Of a DNA stretch of 64,000 nucleotides, positions 46,124 through 56,667 are shown in pieces. The DNA lies in assembly GCF_016086655.4 (NCBI RefSeq), contig NC_052135.2:11932363-11996362 (forward strand). The letters run 5' to 3'. The stretch is from Lepeophtheirus salmonis. Lineage: Eukaryota; Arthropoda; Copepoda; Siphonostomatoida; Caligidae. The stretch's first letter is position 1; the number at the start of each line of letters is the position of its first letter. The translations under genes were made by a program, and so were the position numbers. Below the pieces are notes generated by a model that was not told the origin of the DNA, did not search any database, and saw only the letters and a program-made list of their open reading frames with translations.

Positions 46124-46689
46124 TTATACATACATAACGCAATGTGTTGCCTTTTGGGACATCAAAGATTGAACTCAATATCCTTCAAGGGAGCTTATTT
46201 TTTAGAGTCCCTTTTGATTCTGCGAGTGCAGCTTATCAAAAATGCGTATTATGTAACTTTAAAGGGTTTGAAGAAGACAGGAATAACAAAAAGGGTGGGT
46301 CTCTTCTCCTATAATGACTATTATTATAGCGTAGAGAAGTAGGAAGTTATTCCATCTATGAGGCTCTACAAACTACTTTTATAAAGTAAATGATTCGGGA
46401 GAAATGATTCATTGGATTTTATATACAAATATTGTACATATTATGGGCTCCCAATAGATGAAAACTCTCAATGGGTATAATGTGACAACAATTCGTGCTT
46501 TGAATAAAAAATTAGAGGACAAGATTCAGGAGGTAAAAGGGAAAGGATGCAAGCAGTCCACAAGTTACCTACTTTTTGAGAATAATTTGATCATCGTGTA
46601 TTTTACATTGCATTCCCTCCCTGATGTTCATAAGAATGTGATCCACCAGGATGATGTTGTGGGCATGGTTAAATCGGCAGGACTATTTG
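46124..46689. other. Unassigned stretch, weak open frame
   Basis: A plus-strand frame (46458-46712, MKTLNGYNVTTIRALNKKLE, then DKIQEVKGKG) has ordinary amino-acid composition but runs into a family A copy and has no recognisable homologue. The upstream part 46150-46350 is also less A/T-biased. Possibly a fragment of an unidentified transposon. Confidence 0.3.
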
Positions 46690-47391
46690 GGGAGGGGGAG
46701 CATGGTTTTTAGACTTAATTGAAGAAAAAAAATCCAAAAATTAAATTTTTTTGGAAAATAATTTCGAAAATCCACAGATATTCACAAAAAATTTCAAAAA
46801 TCAATAGCTATTCACAAAAAATTATATTTTTTGGGGAAAAAATTCTAAAATTATATTCCAAATATTAAATTTTTCGGAGAAAAGTTTCAAAAATCCATAG
46901 TTATTCTCAAAAATTATATTTTTTGGGGAAAAAATTATAAAATTAAATTCCAAATATTAAATTTTTCGGAGAAAAGTTTCAAAAATCCATAGTTATTCTC
47001 AAAAATTATATTTTTGGGGAAAAAATTATAAAATTAAATTCCAAATATTAAATTTTTCGGAGAAAAATTTCAAAAGTCCAGTTATTCTCAAAAATTATAT
47101 TTTTTGGGCAAAAAATTCTAAGATTAAATTTCAAATAAATTTCAAAAATTATTCTCAAAAATATTTTTTTGAAAAAAAGTTCTAAATAGAAAAATTTCAA
47201 ATATTACATTTTTCTATTAAAATTTTCTTTAAACTATTCAGAGACAATTAAATTTTTTTAGGAAATAATTTGAAAGATTGGATTAAATTTCAAATATTAA
47301 ACTTTTTGAAAAAAAAAAAATCAAATATAAAATTTATAGTAAGAATCACAATTCCTTAATAAGGGGGGGCTACAACAACCCTGTGTATAGT
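46690..47391 (+). mobile_element. Family A copy A15, enlarged by tandem duplication
   Basis: GGGGGAGCATGGTTTTTAGA at the left (outer terminus lost), a long A/T body, then AAGAATCACAATTCCTTAAT, AAGGGGGGGCTACAACAACC and CTGTG at the right. About 700 bp, the longest uninterrupted family A body here because of the tandem array at 46812-47110. Confidence 0.8.
46812..47110 (+). repeat. ~92-bp tandem repeat, three to four units, in A15
   Basis: TTATTCTC recurs at 46901, 46993 and 47082. Between occurrences the order is constant: AAAAATTATATTTTTTGGGG, AAAAAATTATAAAATTAAAT, TCCAAATATTAAATTTTTCG, GAGAAAAGTTTCAAAAATCC. Units are about 95% alike, more alike than family A bodies are to each other, so the array is recent. 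Confidence 0.8.
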
Positions 47392-48504
47392 GAATTCTAG
47401 CTAAGAGCAATATCGTATTTTGTATGTTCTGAACTTGGGAAAAGAAATAGAAAAGAAAAGACGTTCTCTTCCAGATGACAAGTTTTAATTTCTTTTAGTT
47501 ACTTATCCATATATATAAATATGTTTTATCTCTTCTTCTTCCCCCTCTCTCTCCCTGTTACTCTTATTATCTATCTATCTGTCTTTGCATACGTAGATTG
47601 TACAAGCCTTTGAATGATTTCCCCTTTTTTTCCTCGTCTTCTTCTCTAAGCAGCTTGTTCACCTTCTTCCCTGTGGGCTATAAACGTTTTTTTATATTTA
47701 TTTTATTGTTGCAAATTCCCCCTTGCAACTATGCTTGGAATATTAATGTATGTATTGTTGAGGAGCCCATGATGTTTTTAATAGTAGGCTTAAAGTTAAA
47801 TGATATATTTATTCTCAAGGATTGAGAGGGAAAGTATGTATACTGTTTAGTGGTTATGCGTATTAGAAACTTTAGAAAGAAAGACTGTCGTCGTTCTTCA
47901 CCATGATGACCCTCTTTTTCCTTAAACATTATATACGTCAATAAATATATTACATATAATATGTTCTGATGTATCAATGAATCACTCGTTAGATTTGTGT
48001 GTGCTTGAGCACTCGTTCAAGCCCTCTGTATGTGTGTTACTTACATATATATATGTATAAATTTCTTAGACACACATAACATGTGTAGTATGTTATCTTG
48101 GTTTACGTTGATCGGCCCGATCCTTACAAATACATGCATACAGAACATATTCGTCTAATAATTTTTTTTTTAAAAAAGCTTAAAGAGAGAGAAGACGAAG
48201 CAATAGCAGGGAAAAATTGATACGCGAGCGTCCTTCTCTTGGATTGTGGAGAATAACACAGTCACTCAAGTCATAGAAACATTATTAGTCAGTGTTTTTT
48301 TTTTCCTTGTAGTAAAATGAGAAGAGGATCTCCTTGAAGAAGACAAGGAGGAGGAGGACAGAGTTATAGTCATTCATAATAGTAATACATCACATCGTTG
48401 AAAAAAGATTTGTGAGTGGAGTACTTTTTTGAGCTACTGCTTCTATTGCTCTTGGATGTGTTCCACTACTTAGTAATATTATCATATATTTGTTTAGGCT
48501 TAAA
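47392..48504 (+). promoter_or_regulatory. Upstream / 5' untranslated region of Clic
   Basis: Free of recognised transposons. Contains pyrimidine-rich stretches (CTTCTTCTTCCCCCTCTCTC near 47525), a short CTAT microsatellite and, at 48290-48312, TTTTTTTTTTTTCCTTGTAG, an excellent splice acceptor. A second candidate acceptor TATATTTGTTTAG ends 8 bases before the ATG. A 5' untranslated exon from 48313 with a six-codon upstream frame (ATG 48317 to TGA 48337) is plausible. The transcription start was not located. Confidence 0.4.
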
Positions 48505-49260
48505 ATGGATGAAAATTCGAGTAATATCCCCGAGATTGAGCTGATTGTGAAGGCATCAACCATCGATGGGCGTCGTAAAGGGGCATGTTTGTTTTGCCAG
48601 GAGTATTTCATGGATTTATATCTTCTTGCAGAGCTACAAAAGATATCCCTAAAAATAACAACGGTAGACATGAAACGTCCACCCCCTGACTTTCGCTCTA
48701 ACTTTGAAGCAACACGACCTCCCATTCTCTTGGATTCCGGCATTGCTATTCTCGAAAATGAGAAAATTGAGCGACATATCATGAAGAAAATCCCGGGTGG
48801 ACATAATTTATTCGTTCCTGACAATGATGTCAGCAAAAAAATTGAGAATCTGTATTCTAGATTTAAGCACATGATCCTCCGTCAGGATGAGCTTTCCATC
48901 AAGGCAGTAAACAACATTCTCTCGAAAATTGATGATGAGCTGTCTACGCGTGGGAGTAGATTTTTGACGGGCGATACACTTTGTTGCTTTGACACAGAGC
49001 TCATGCCTAGGCTTCAACACCTTCGAATTGCAGGAAAGTTCTTCCTCAACTATGAAATTCCTTCCGAATATACTAGTCTATGGAAATATATCAGGGAAAT
49101 GTATGAGCTGGATGCATTCACTCAAAGCTGTCCCGCGGATCAAGATATCATTCATATCTATAAACTCCAGCAACCTCGCAATATGACATCCATGCAAAAA
49201 AAGAGTCATGAAGAACTTGAAGAACCCACCTATTCCCTCACACTTCCAGAGAGCATTTAA
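48505..49260 (+). CDS. Clic: Chloride intracellular channel (CLIC) protein
   Basis: A 251-residue intact protein in one exon. CLICs are GST-omega-fold proteins that switch between a soluble form and a membrane-inserting form; invertebrate members act in tubulogenesis (worm EXC-4) and redox or ion handling. Visible: IELIVKASTIDGRRKGACLF near residues 10-30, the C-L-F-C redox site at about 29-32 in the thioredoxin-like domain, TTVDMKRPPPDF (~55-66), NFEATRPPILLD, then the helical C-domain with ENLYSRFK, FLTGDTLCCFDTELMPRLQH (~155-175), and the family hallmark FTQSCPADQDIIHIYKLQQ (~210-228), followed by a short Glu-rich tail as in insects. The order and length agree closely with insect Clic. ATG 48505 is chosen because it has an AAAATGG context and gives the normal start; the frame's upstream extension has no ATG. 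Coding exons in many arthropod Clic genes are interrupted, so the single exon is notable; no poly(A) tract or flanking duplication suggests a retrocopy. AATAAA signals follow at 49432 and 49514. Confidence 0.95.
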   Translation: MDENSSNIPEIELIVKASTIDGRRKGACLFCQEYFMDLYLLAELQKISLKITTVDMKRPPPDFRSNFEATRPPILLDSGIAILENEKIERHIMKKIPGGHNLFVPDNDVSKKIENLYSRFKHMILRQDELSIKAVNNILSKIDDELSTRGSRFLTGDTLCCFDTELMPRLQHLRIAGKFFLNYEIPSEYTSLWKYIREMYELDAFTQSCPADQDIIHIYKLQQPRNMTSMQKKSHEELEEPTYSLTLPESI

Positions 49261-49431
49261 CTAAACATCTTCATAAACATTCCACCATCCCATCATTCCA
49301 ATTGAAGAAACAATCAGGACTTTTTTACATCTTAAAGTAGTAGAACGCAATCACTATTCCATTCTAGTTCACTTCATAATTATTTTCGGGCGCTCCTGGT
49401 TCACGTTCAACCCTTGCCCTACATACTTTAA

Positions 49432-49519
49432 TAAATGTAAAGTTACATACATACGAAAGCCCTGACAAATGATATAAATAATTAATAAATACCCTTTTTA
49501 AATATAAAATTTGAATAAA
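49432..49519 (+). promoter_or_regulatory. Clic polyadenylation signals
   Basis: AATAAA at 49432-49437 and again at 49514-49519, about 170 and 255 bases after the stop codon. Either could end the Clic transcript; downstream T/TTCC-rich sequence follows the second. Confidence 0.5.
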
Positions 49520-49987
49520 ACCTCCCAAAGCTTTCTTTCTTTCCTTCCTTCCTTCCTGTTAAGTGTTAATTGTTGCTGCTTACCTATTATACTCTTCATG
49601 GTGTACATTTTTAAACAAACAAATTGCAATACATTTTAAAATTATTCATTATTTTACTTATTTAAGAGCTACTCAGCAAAAAACAAATGGTCGACAAAAT
49701 ACCTACATATATTTGTAATAGAACAAAACGAGTAATAATAATGATCATTAGTCTTAATATAATTAGTTATTATTAAAGTTATAGCATAATATTCAGGTTC
49801 AGTTCATTTTATTTAAATGTATGTATGTGTGGTGGTATGTAGTCGTCTCGTGATGGACTGACCACTGACAAGTACTACATAATATTAAGTACCTTCATTC
49901 TATCAATATATTTTCATGTAGATTATCCATGTAAATGCATACATACGTGTTCTTCATTCTTTTGATTCCTATCCTTTTCACGTCCTT
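49520..49987. other. Gene-free stretch
   Basis: A (CTTT/CTTCC) pyrimidine tract at 49533-49557 (TTTCTTTCCTTCCTTCCTTC). Nothing else recognised. Confidence 0.45.
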
Positions 49988-51003
49988 ATCTTTATTGTAT
50001 CACACAACCTCTCATTCGAAAAGAAACTTTGGTTAATGGCCCAAAATATGTTCATAGTTATTTGATAGTTATTAGCGATTACGAGAGTCGTTTGCAAAGT
50101 CCCAGAGATGACACTACTGGGGCGTATCGAGGTTATGTTTAGTTTGTAGCATCTCTTGGAAGAACAAACACATTTGGCATTTGTTTGAATCGAGGAATCA
50201 GTCGGAAAGATAATGGCGACTCTCTTTTGGATTCGCAAGGAATAATCCTTATCAAATATCGGGAAAAGGGTAAAACTATTACAGGTGCATATTATTCATC
50301 GTTATTGGAACGTTTTAAAACTGAATTGCAATTAAAAAGACCTCGATTGCCCCACAAATATAGTACTTTTCGATCACGACAACAGACCAGCAATTTTGTT
50401 TGCAAAATTAGAAATAGGGTTCCAACTCGAGATGCCCACAGCACTATTAATCTCACGCACCTTCACTCTTTTGTCATTCATCACTAAATATATCATGGAT
50501 TTTATTGATGATTTCTGGAGTAGTAACTTCAACAGGGCGTCCAGAACGTTCAACGTTACTTGGACCCATATGGCCACTCCTAAAATTATGAAACCACTTT
50601 TAAACAGTTCTAATCGAAGGTTCAGACTCCCCATAATGTTTTAAAAGCTTCTTTTTAGTCTTCTGAGGCGTTTTGACTTTTATAAAGTAATGTTTAATCA
50701 ACACACGAAATTTTTTTTTGCCCATTTTTTAAAAATCAATCCACTTCCTCAATTCAAACAAATGTCAAACAGAAAGAAATTGACCGATCTGTCTAAGTTG
50801 GTTTGTGTGCTTCCAAAGGATGCTACTAATTAAGGGAACCTCGATACGCGCCAGTAGTGCCATCTCTCGGACTTTGCACGGACTTTTCAGACGACCCTAG
50901 TAGATCATTCTAATTCGACCAATCAACGTTCAGAACATTGATTAGGAGAATACATGGACAGCTGGCAAATCTATACATGTATTTTTTATGTTAGTAAAGT
51001 AAC
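49988..51003 (+). repeat. Dispersed repeat family E, copy E4, split by mariner M3
   Basis: Left part CTTTATTGTATCACACAACC, GCCCAAAATATGTTCATAG to 50079; right part GATCATTCTAATTCGACCAA, TCAACGTTCAGAACATTGAT, TAGGAGAATACATGGACAGC, from 50903. The M3 element sits between them at a TA, so M3 is younger than E4. Confidence 0.75.
50082..50900 (-). mobile_element. Rearranged mariner derivative M3 (same inversion as M2)
   Basis: Flanked by TA. Ends CGAGAGTCGTTTGCAAAGTC and TCAGACGACCCTAG. In the opposite orientation to M2: the plus strand 50195-50425 carries the core fragment (DSQGIILIKYREKGKTITG, YYSSLLERFKTEL), and the minus strand from ~50727 carries the N-terminus (MGKKKFRVLIKHYF, KTPQKTKKKLLKHYGESEPS, RTV stop KWFHNF). 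The inversion junction (TTCCAA/CTCGAG) and the RTV-stop-KWF lesion are identical to M2. Confidence 0.9.
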
Positions 51004-52744
51004 GCTCTGTTGTATGTAGCCAAAGCTGGACTTTGATTGTATTAGTTAACATTTGTTTATAAGCTGTAATAGTCTCTTTAATAAAGAGCGTTTTCTCTAA
51101 CATCATTAATTGGATCTTAATTGAAGGTGTCTTAGGTGCTCATAATTGATATTTGTACTATATAAAATGAACAAAGTTATCTTAAATCTAAAAAAAAAAA
51201 ATCATCACATTACTTTAGAAATAAAAAAAAAGATTTTAATCAAAGTAGTAGTAGGTACTAAAAACCCCTATAAAATGGCTTCATTTGTAACTTATTGTTG
51301 TTGATTGATAAGAGATAAAAAAGGTGGATAATTAGGCGTATTGTCTACAATAGGATTGTATAACTATATAATATTTTAAAGAAATATTAGGGTCCAATAT
51401 ATAATAATAAAACTAGCCATTAGAGCAGTATTTTTTAATCTGGGTTCTATCAAATCCAAGCGACTCGGTGAATCAGTCTTAGGGTTCCATGGAAGTCAAA
51501 CACACAAGATTGTTGATTACACGCTCCAATTAACCTATTTAGAAGGATTCGAGGAATATTCATATGAAACTGGTGGGGTTCAGAAGGAATAAAAAACAAT
51601 TTTACGAAAAATTACATTTTTTGTAAAAAGCACAAATTCCTTAATTTGGAAGGGGCTACCGTCCTTCTAGCCCATCCCCTGTGGATACCCTTATTAATAC
51701 CTCTAATCTGTTGGTCTCATTTTGACATTCAATAGTTCACTATTTTTCTTAATATTTAGGAAAAAGGTGAATTTTCATTTTTATAAAACTTAAAAAAACA
51801 GTATATTTTCCTTCATCTGTTTGCATTATTTTTCATAATTTGATTCTTGTATGATGTAAAACATTAACTTTAAGTATTATAAACTTAAAAAAGTGATACA
51901 TTATTTTTATATTAATCAAGTGCCTTTGATTAGAATTTGTGTCATTTCATACTTTTCTGATTGATAAGACTATCAATTTGATGTATATGTATATAACAAT
52001 ATAGTGAATAAATATTCTTTAAGATATAATTAACAGTTGGCAACAAGAAAAATAAATAAGGCTAGCTGCCATATTTTATTGTTTATTTTAGTTTTTTCTT
52101 TCCCTTTTGTCCGTCGAGGTTGAGAAGGAATAAAAAAGTTAGTCGTTAATAAACTTATTGTAAAATTTTTTGTTCTTCTGGGAGTTAGTATATTGTATGA
52201 GTCATCCGTCGAGAGGTTTTGTGACTCTATAAGAGTATTCTTTTTTGTTCCGACTGAACATATTCTATATTTTTTCATTTTTCTTTCTTTACCGATAAAG
52301 ATACTCTAAGGAAAGAGACGACATGCCGGTTAAAATAATAATGAATTAAAAAGTATTTACCTCAAATAGGTTCACTACACACCCTTGATTTAAAAAATAC
52401 TATGGATATTTATAGAATGCGAGGAGAATAAAACTAATATGTATCTCTAACAATAATGCAAGTCAAAAGAGTTCATAGCGTAAATATGTAGACAATTTTA
52501 TAGCCATCTGTATTCATGTTGATAAATTTAGTCCGTCTCCTCTTTCTTAGTTAGAGTATTTATATCTACAGGCAACGAATATTGCTCTAATTTTTTTATA
52601 CAGGATTCTTAAATTTTATTCCCAGAGGTGTGTAAAATAAGTCCTAGAAAGCGGGAGTGGTTTTGTCTAGTTGACAAACCTTTCATTTTCAAAAGTTATT
52701 ATTATTATTTATTTCTTGAAGAAAGAACAAAGATGTATAGAGTA
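51004..52744. other. Gene-free stretch
   Basis: Contains a family A fragment (51600-51692) and, near 51428, AGTATTTTTTAATCTGGGTT, a hAT-like end without a partner. An 82-codon minus-strand frame (52030-52278) is not recognisable. Confidence 0.4.
51600..51692 (+). mobile_element. Family A fragment A16 (right end)
   Basis: TTTTTTGTAAAAAGCACAAA, TTCCTTAATTTGGAAGGGGC, TACCGTCCTTCTAGCCCATC, CCCTGTGGATACCC. Right terminus only. Confidence 0.7.
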
Positions 52745-52880
52745 ATAACTAGTGTTTGTTCATAAAAGTCGCATAGTAACACTGAGAGTTTGCTCCTTGA
52801 GAGTTATAAATTCTAAGTCCTTGTTAGACTCGGAGCATAATTGATGATCGGTATCGGAATAATTTGCACCTATATGCCAC
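52745..52880 (+). repeat. Dispersed repeat family H, copy 2
   Basis: TAGTGTTTGTTCATAAAAGT start, then GAGAGTTATAAATTCTAAGT, GACTCGGAGCATAATTGATG, ATCGGTATCGGAATAATTTG. Collinear with 2165-2280. The TAGTGTTTGTTC start could be a hAT-type terminus. Confidence 0.45.
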
Positions 52881-53645
52881 GGAGAGGGTTTTGTGTTTAT
52901 CTGTCCCTAGATAATTCTTATAAATTGTCAGGATTTCTATGTTCATTTTCGGTTTAATTTATTTTATTTTACATACCAGCAGAACAAGCGTTGTTAATCA
53001 GATTCAAGTAAAATGTATTAATTAAAAATTTACAATAATTATTTATTGTAAATTTTGAAAGGAGAGCAGCTCAGCTGTCATGACTGCTAGCAGCTCTGAC
53101 ATGAAAAAATAAACACAAACATGAATAAATAATTATTTTCATGAAGCAAAAGAGTGCGATCTTCAAATTTCATATTTTTTTAAACTCTGGATATCATCGT
53201 GGAAAATCAATAGTTTTTCCTTACAAATATTTGTATTTTACATATGAAATATTTTCATTAAACTTTATTTAATAAATGTGTTTTTCTGAATGTGGTCCTT
53301 TTATTCAAAAGTGTTAAAGTATAGAAGACTCTTCTATTGCACTGATTCGTAGGTCCCATTTTTTGTTGTAACCCTTTAATTTGTTCTATCTATTTTGACC
53401 ATCTATCATTACTAACTTGAATTGATACTTAAAAAATGTTCAAAAAGTTTATTATTTGAACTCGAATTAGTTTTTGTTTAGTTGCTAATAATTTCCTATT
53501 ATAATATATTAAATATTAGTTTATTTTGAAACTTTTTTCTTCCTTTCACTTATTGGAAGAAAGGTTGAGTGATCTAATACTCATCAAATTGTATTATCTG
53601 TATTACAATGTTAATCATTCAAAGTTAATTATATCGTCTTTAAAA
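52881..53645. other. Gene-free stretch
   Basis: AGAAAGGTTGAGTGATCTAA near 53560 is the reverse of the family E start. Nothing else recognised. Confidence 0.4.
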
Positions 53646-53686
53646 ATTTTATTTTATTAGGGAATTCATCCCTAATAAAATAAAAT
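53646..53686. repeat. Perfect 18-bp hairpin
   Basis: ATTTTATTTTATTAGGGA (53646-53663), loop ATTCA, TCCCTAATAAAATAAAAT (53669-53686). Exact arms. It lies ~27 bp before family A copy A17. Confidence 0.85.
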
Positions 53687-53712
53687 CCCTCTGTATTTGG
53701 TTGTCAGCTGTC

Positions 53713-54170
53713 CAGGGCTCTGCCCCACACAATTATTGTTTTTTTTATTTATTTATTATATTTTTTTTTTTTTTGAATATTTAGAAAAAATCTTATTAAA
53801 ATTGTTCGGGGAAAAAATTTAAATGTCAATAATAAAATTTTTTGAAAAAAAACTCCACAGCTAGTCTCAATAAATGTAATTTTTTTGGAGGAAAAATTTC
53901 AAAATCCACAAAAATTAATTTTTTTTGAAAAAATATCAAATATTACATTTTTATATATAAAAATTTCAAAATTTCATAGATATTCAAAGAAAATTAAATT
54001 TCTTTAGAATAATTTGTTATTAAATTTTTGGAATTTTTTTTTTTTTTTTATTCTATTGCTTTGGAATTTTTTATAAAAAAAATTAAAACACTAAATTTCC
54101 AAGTAAAATGCAAATATTCTTTAATTTGGGGTGCTACAGACCATTTAGCCAAACCTTGCGGACGCCCCAG
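53713..54170 (+). mobile_element. Family A copy A17, ends diverged
   Basis: CAGGGCTCTGCCCCACACAA at the left (weak match), A/T body with ATCCACAAAAATTAATTTTT units, AAGTAAAATGCAAATATTCT, TTAATTTGGGGTGCTACAGA, CCTTGCGGACGCCCCAG at the right. No target duplication found. Confidence 0.7.
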
Positions 54171-54647
54171 AATAATTTCATATTTGGAATGAATTGGCCC
54201 TTTTTTCTATAACTTTTGAAAAGAAAGGTTGCGATATACAATAAATGTAACGACGTGATAATTCAATGACTATATCACCTAACCTCGAACAAAAGAAATT
54301 TATTTATTTCACGGGAAAAAATATATTTTTTTGTATGCATAACCTATTTGACTATAAAAAGCGTAAGCATTCTTATACTTTGTAAATGTTTATACTCCGA
54401 TTATTATTATATTATTAAAATGACGATGAACTATACCAAAATTCACTTAGATCAAATTTCATCTTCTTCTTTTGACTCTTCCTACACATGTAACCCCTTA
54501 AATGCATTAATGACGACTCGGTTATACTTAGAGCATAATACTATGATATATGTATATACATGCATTGCATAGCTTTGAAAAACTTTGAAAGAACTGTAGC
54601 TTCTACATATATCATACGCGTCATGTATACTTTTTACATAGATCCCC

Positions 54648-54775
54648 TTTATTACATCACGCAACCTTTCTTGCAAAAAGAAACACAAAAAAAAAGGGCC
54701 CAAAATCTGGTATTTAGCCGAATAATCAATCATACCAACTGCTATTCATTTCTTAAGTCCTAACAGACTATCATT
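54648..54775 (+). repeat. Dispersed repeat family E, copy E5 (partial)
   Basis: CCTTTATTACATCACGCAAC, CTTTCTTGCAAAAAGAAACA, GGCCCAAAATCTGGTATTTA, then CATACCAACTGCTATTCATT and TTAAGTCCTAACAGACTATC, a 3' part shared with 57423-57545 rather than with E2/E3, so two E subtypes exist. Confidence 0.65.
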
Positions 54776-54831
54776 GTCGTCTTATTATTTATACACCATT
54801 TTTAAAAATTAACATATATACATTTTCCTGC

Positions 54832-54861
54832 ACGAAAAACTACCCTTGAGAAAATTGCCCG
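54832..54861. repeat. 15-bp minisatellite, two units
   Basis: ACGAAAAACTACCCT and TGAGAAAATTGCCCG, adjacent; diverged members of the GGGCGAAACTTCCCA type unit. Confidence 0.5.
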
Positions 54862-55257
54862 TATTTTGTTCAAACTTCATGAAAAATAATAACACATAAG
54901 AAATTCGCTTAATATTATTTATGACAAATACCTAAAACATATTTGTTGGTTCCATCCCCCGAGGGAGTACTTTTAAAAGTGAGTAATATTATCGCAATAC
55001 AATTGCCTTGCAATTTTTTTAAAATCAATCCAATCTTCTAAGAAATTGATCGAGGAATTGGTAAGAAGGAGGTGGGAATAAGGGGCTTAGGGCCCCTTAA
55101 ATTATGGTTGAATACCCTCCTCCCTCGGATTGGCCCGTGGGTAGTGTGAGATTGTAAAAATCACCGCCAATACATCCAAGGAACCACCCCTGTAATACCC
55201 AAAAATAGTTCAAAGCCTTCGGGTTATCCATATTTTATATAAAAAAGCAATAGTTAT
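54862..55257. other. Gene-free stretch
   Basis: 55050-55200 is locally G+C-richer (GGGGCTTAGGGCCCCTTAAA) and may be a decayed repeat. No gene recognised. Confidence 0.35.
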
Positions 55258-55398
55258 TTCCAGAGAAATTTATTTTTCTGGAAATGAAATAAGATTTCAT
55301 ATATTAAAATGTTTGAAAAATAAAATGTTTTATTAAATTTTCTAGTAAAAGCAAAAGTTCCTAAATTGGGGGAGCTACAGCCCCTGCAGACACCCCTG
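55258..55398 (+). mobile_element. Family A fragment A18 (right end)
   Basis: AAATTTTCTAGTAAAAGCAA, AAGTTCCTAAATTGGGGGAG, CTACAGCCCCTGCAGACACC, CCTG. Left half missing. Confidence 0.75.
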
Positions 55399-55842
55399 TC
55401 TTTTGTACAACTAAATTTGTTTATAGTCCTTATTACAAAACACAAACCCTTATGAATATTAAGAAGCATCTTATTTGTTGAACATAATATAGACTTTTGT
55501 ATTAAAAAAGAGTAAAAACAATAATACTTGTGTGAAGGGCTGTAAAAATCTTCCATTACATACGTACATACATACACAATATTGTAGGTATATGGATCGG
55601 ATTTCTTGCTGCTTTTTAACATATTAAGAAATGTTTTTTTTTTCTTCTTCTGCTTATTTTTATTATTGCTTTACTACACATTTAGTTGATTTAATAATAA
55701 CGTTGAATAAGGAAGGATAGAGTGAAAAAGTGATGAGGATCATGGCCATAAAGGATGGAGTACTTTCATCACTATTAATGAATAGCCATAGGTGGGATTA
55801 ATTTTCCTTTTAGGGACATACGTGTACTTATATTAGAATGAC
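55399..55842. other. Gene-free stretch
   Basis: No exon or repeat recognised. Confidence 0.4.
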
Positions 55843-56389
55843 CAGTGGCGTCCATTGGATTATATTTGTATATATATATATATATATATTTTTTTTTTAA
55901 TTTAAAAAAAAATTCAAAATAAACTTTTTCTCGCAAAAAATCAAAAATTTTGGAATATATATTACACTTTTGGAAAAAAAAACAATTCAAAAATCCGCAG
56001 CTAATCACTTTAAAAAAAAATTGGAAAAAAATTTCAAAAATTCATAGCAATTCACAAACAATTAAATTTATCAGAAATTTTTTTCAAAAATTCAAAGTTT
56101 TTATTAAAAAATAATATTTTTCGGAAAAAAAATTATAAAACTAAATATAAATTATAAATATTATTTTTTTGAATTCAAAAATTAAATTTCAGTTATATTA
56201 TTTTTTATTTTTAAAACATTACATTTTTCTTAAAATATTTCAAAAATCCATGACTATTCGCATAAAATTAAATTTTTTGAAAAAAGTTGATAAAATTCAT
56301 TTCAAGTATTAAATTTTCTATAAAAAAGAAAAAAATCCTTAATTTGGGAGGGGTTCACCCCTCCAGCCCAACCCCTGTTGACTCTCCTG
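55843..56389 (+). mobile_element. Family A copy A19, complete, target duplication ATGAC
   Basis: CAGTGGCGTCCATTGGATTA, (TA)n, A/T body, TTTTCTATAAAAAAGAAAAA, ATCCTTAATTTGGGAGGGG, CCCCTCCAGCCCAACCCCTG, TTGACTCTCCTG. ATGAC flanks both ends (55838-55842, 56390-56394). 547 bp, forward. Confidence 0.92.
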
Positions 56390-56667
56390 ATGACCAACCG
56401 TTTTCTCTTAGCAGGGCATATTTGACACATCAATACAAAAGGATGCCTTGATTACATTTGTATTCTTCAAGAAATTATTTTTATAAACCCTTTGAGTGTG
56501 TTGTGTTTTTTGAGTTTTATCAAGATCCTAAATATGTTTTCTTTTCAAAGAAGTTAGGAATCAAAATTTGTTGATATTTTAATGCCCCCTAAAACTGACA
56601 CTCTTTTAACTGTTACTCATATATACTTACATGACTTCCCTAAACATGCAAATTATTATCATTTCAG

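Noticed and set aside
46812..47110. Tandem units considered as a CRISPR array
   Set aside because: Units are contiguous without unique spacers, A/T-rich, and lie in a family A element of a eukaryotic genome.
48390..48872. A 160-codon minus-strand frame opposite Clic
   Set aside because: It is the shadow of the Clic coding exon; the plus-strand product matches a known family throughout.
49520..49560. Pyrimidine tract after Clic as a retrocopy tail
   Set aside because: A retrocopy tail would be A-rich on the coding strand; this is C/T-rich, and no flanking duplication was found.
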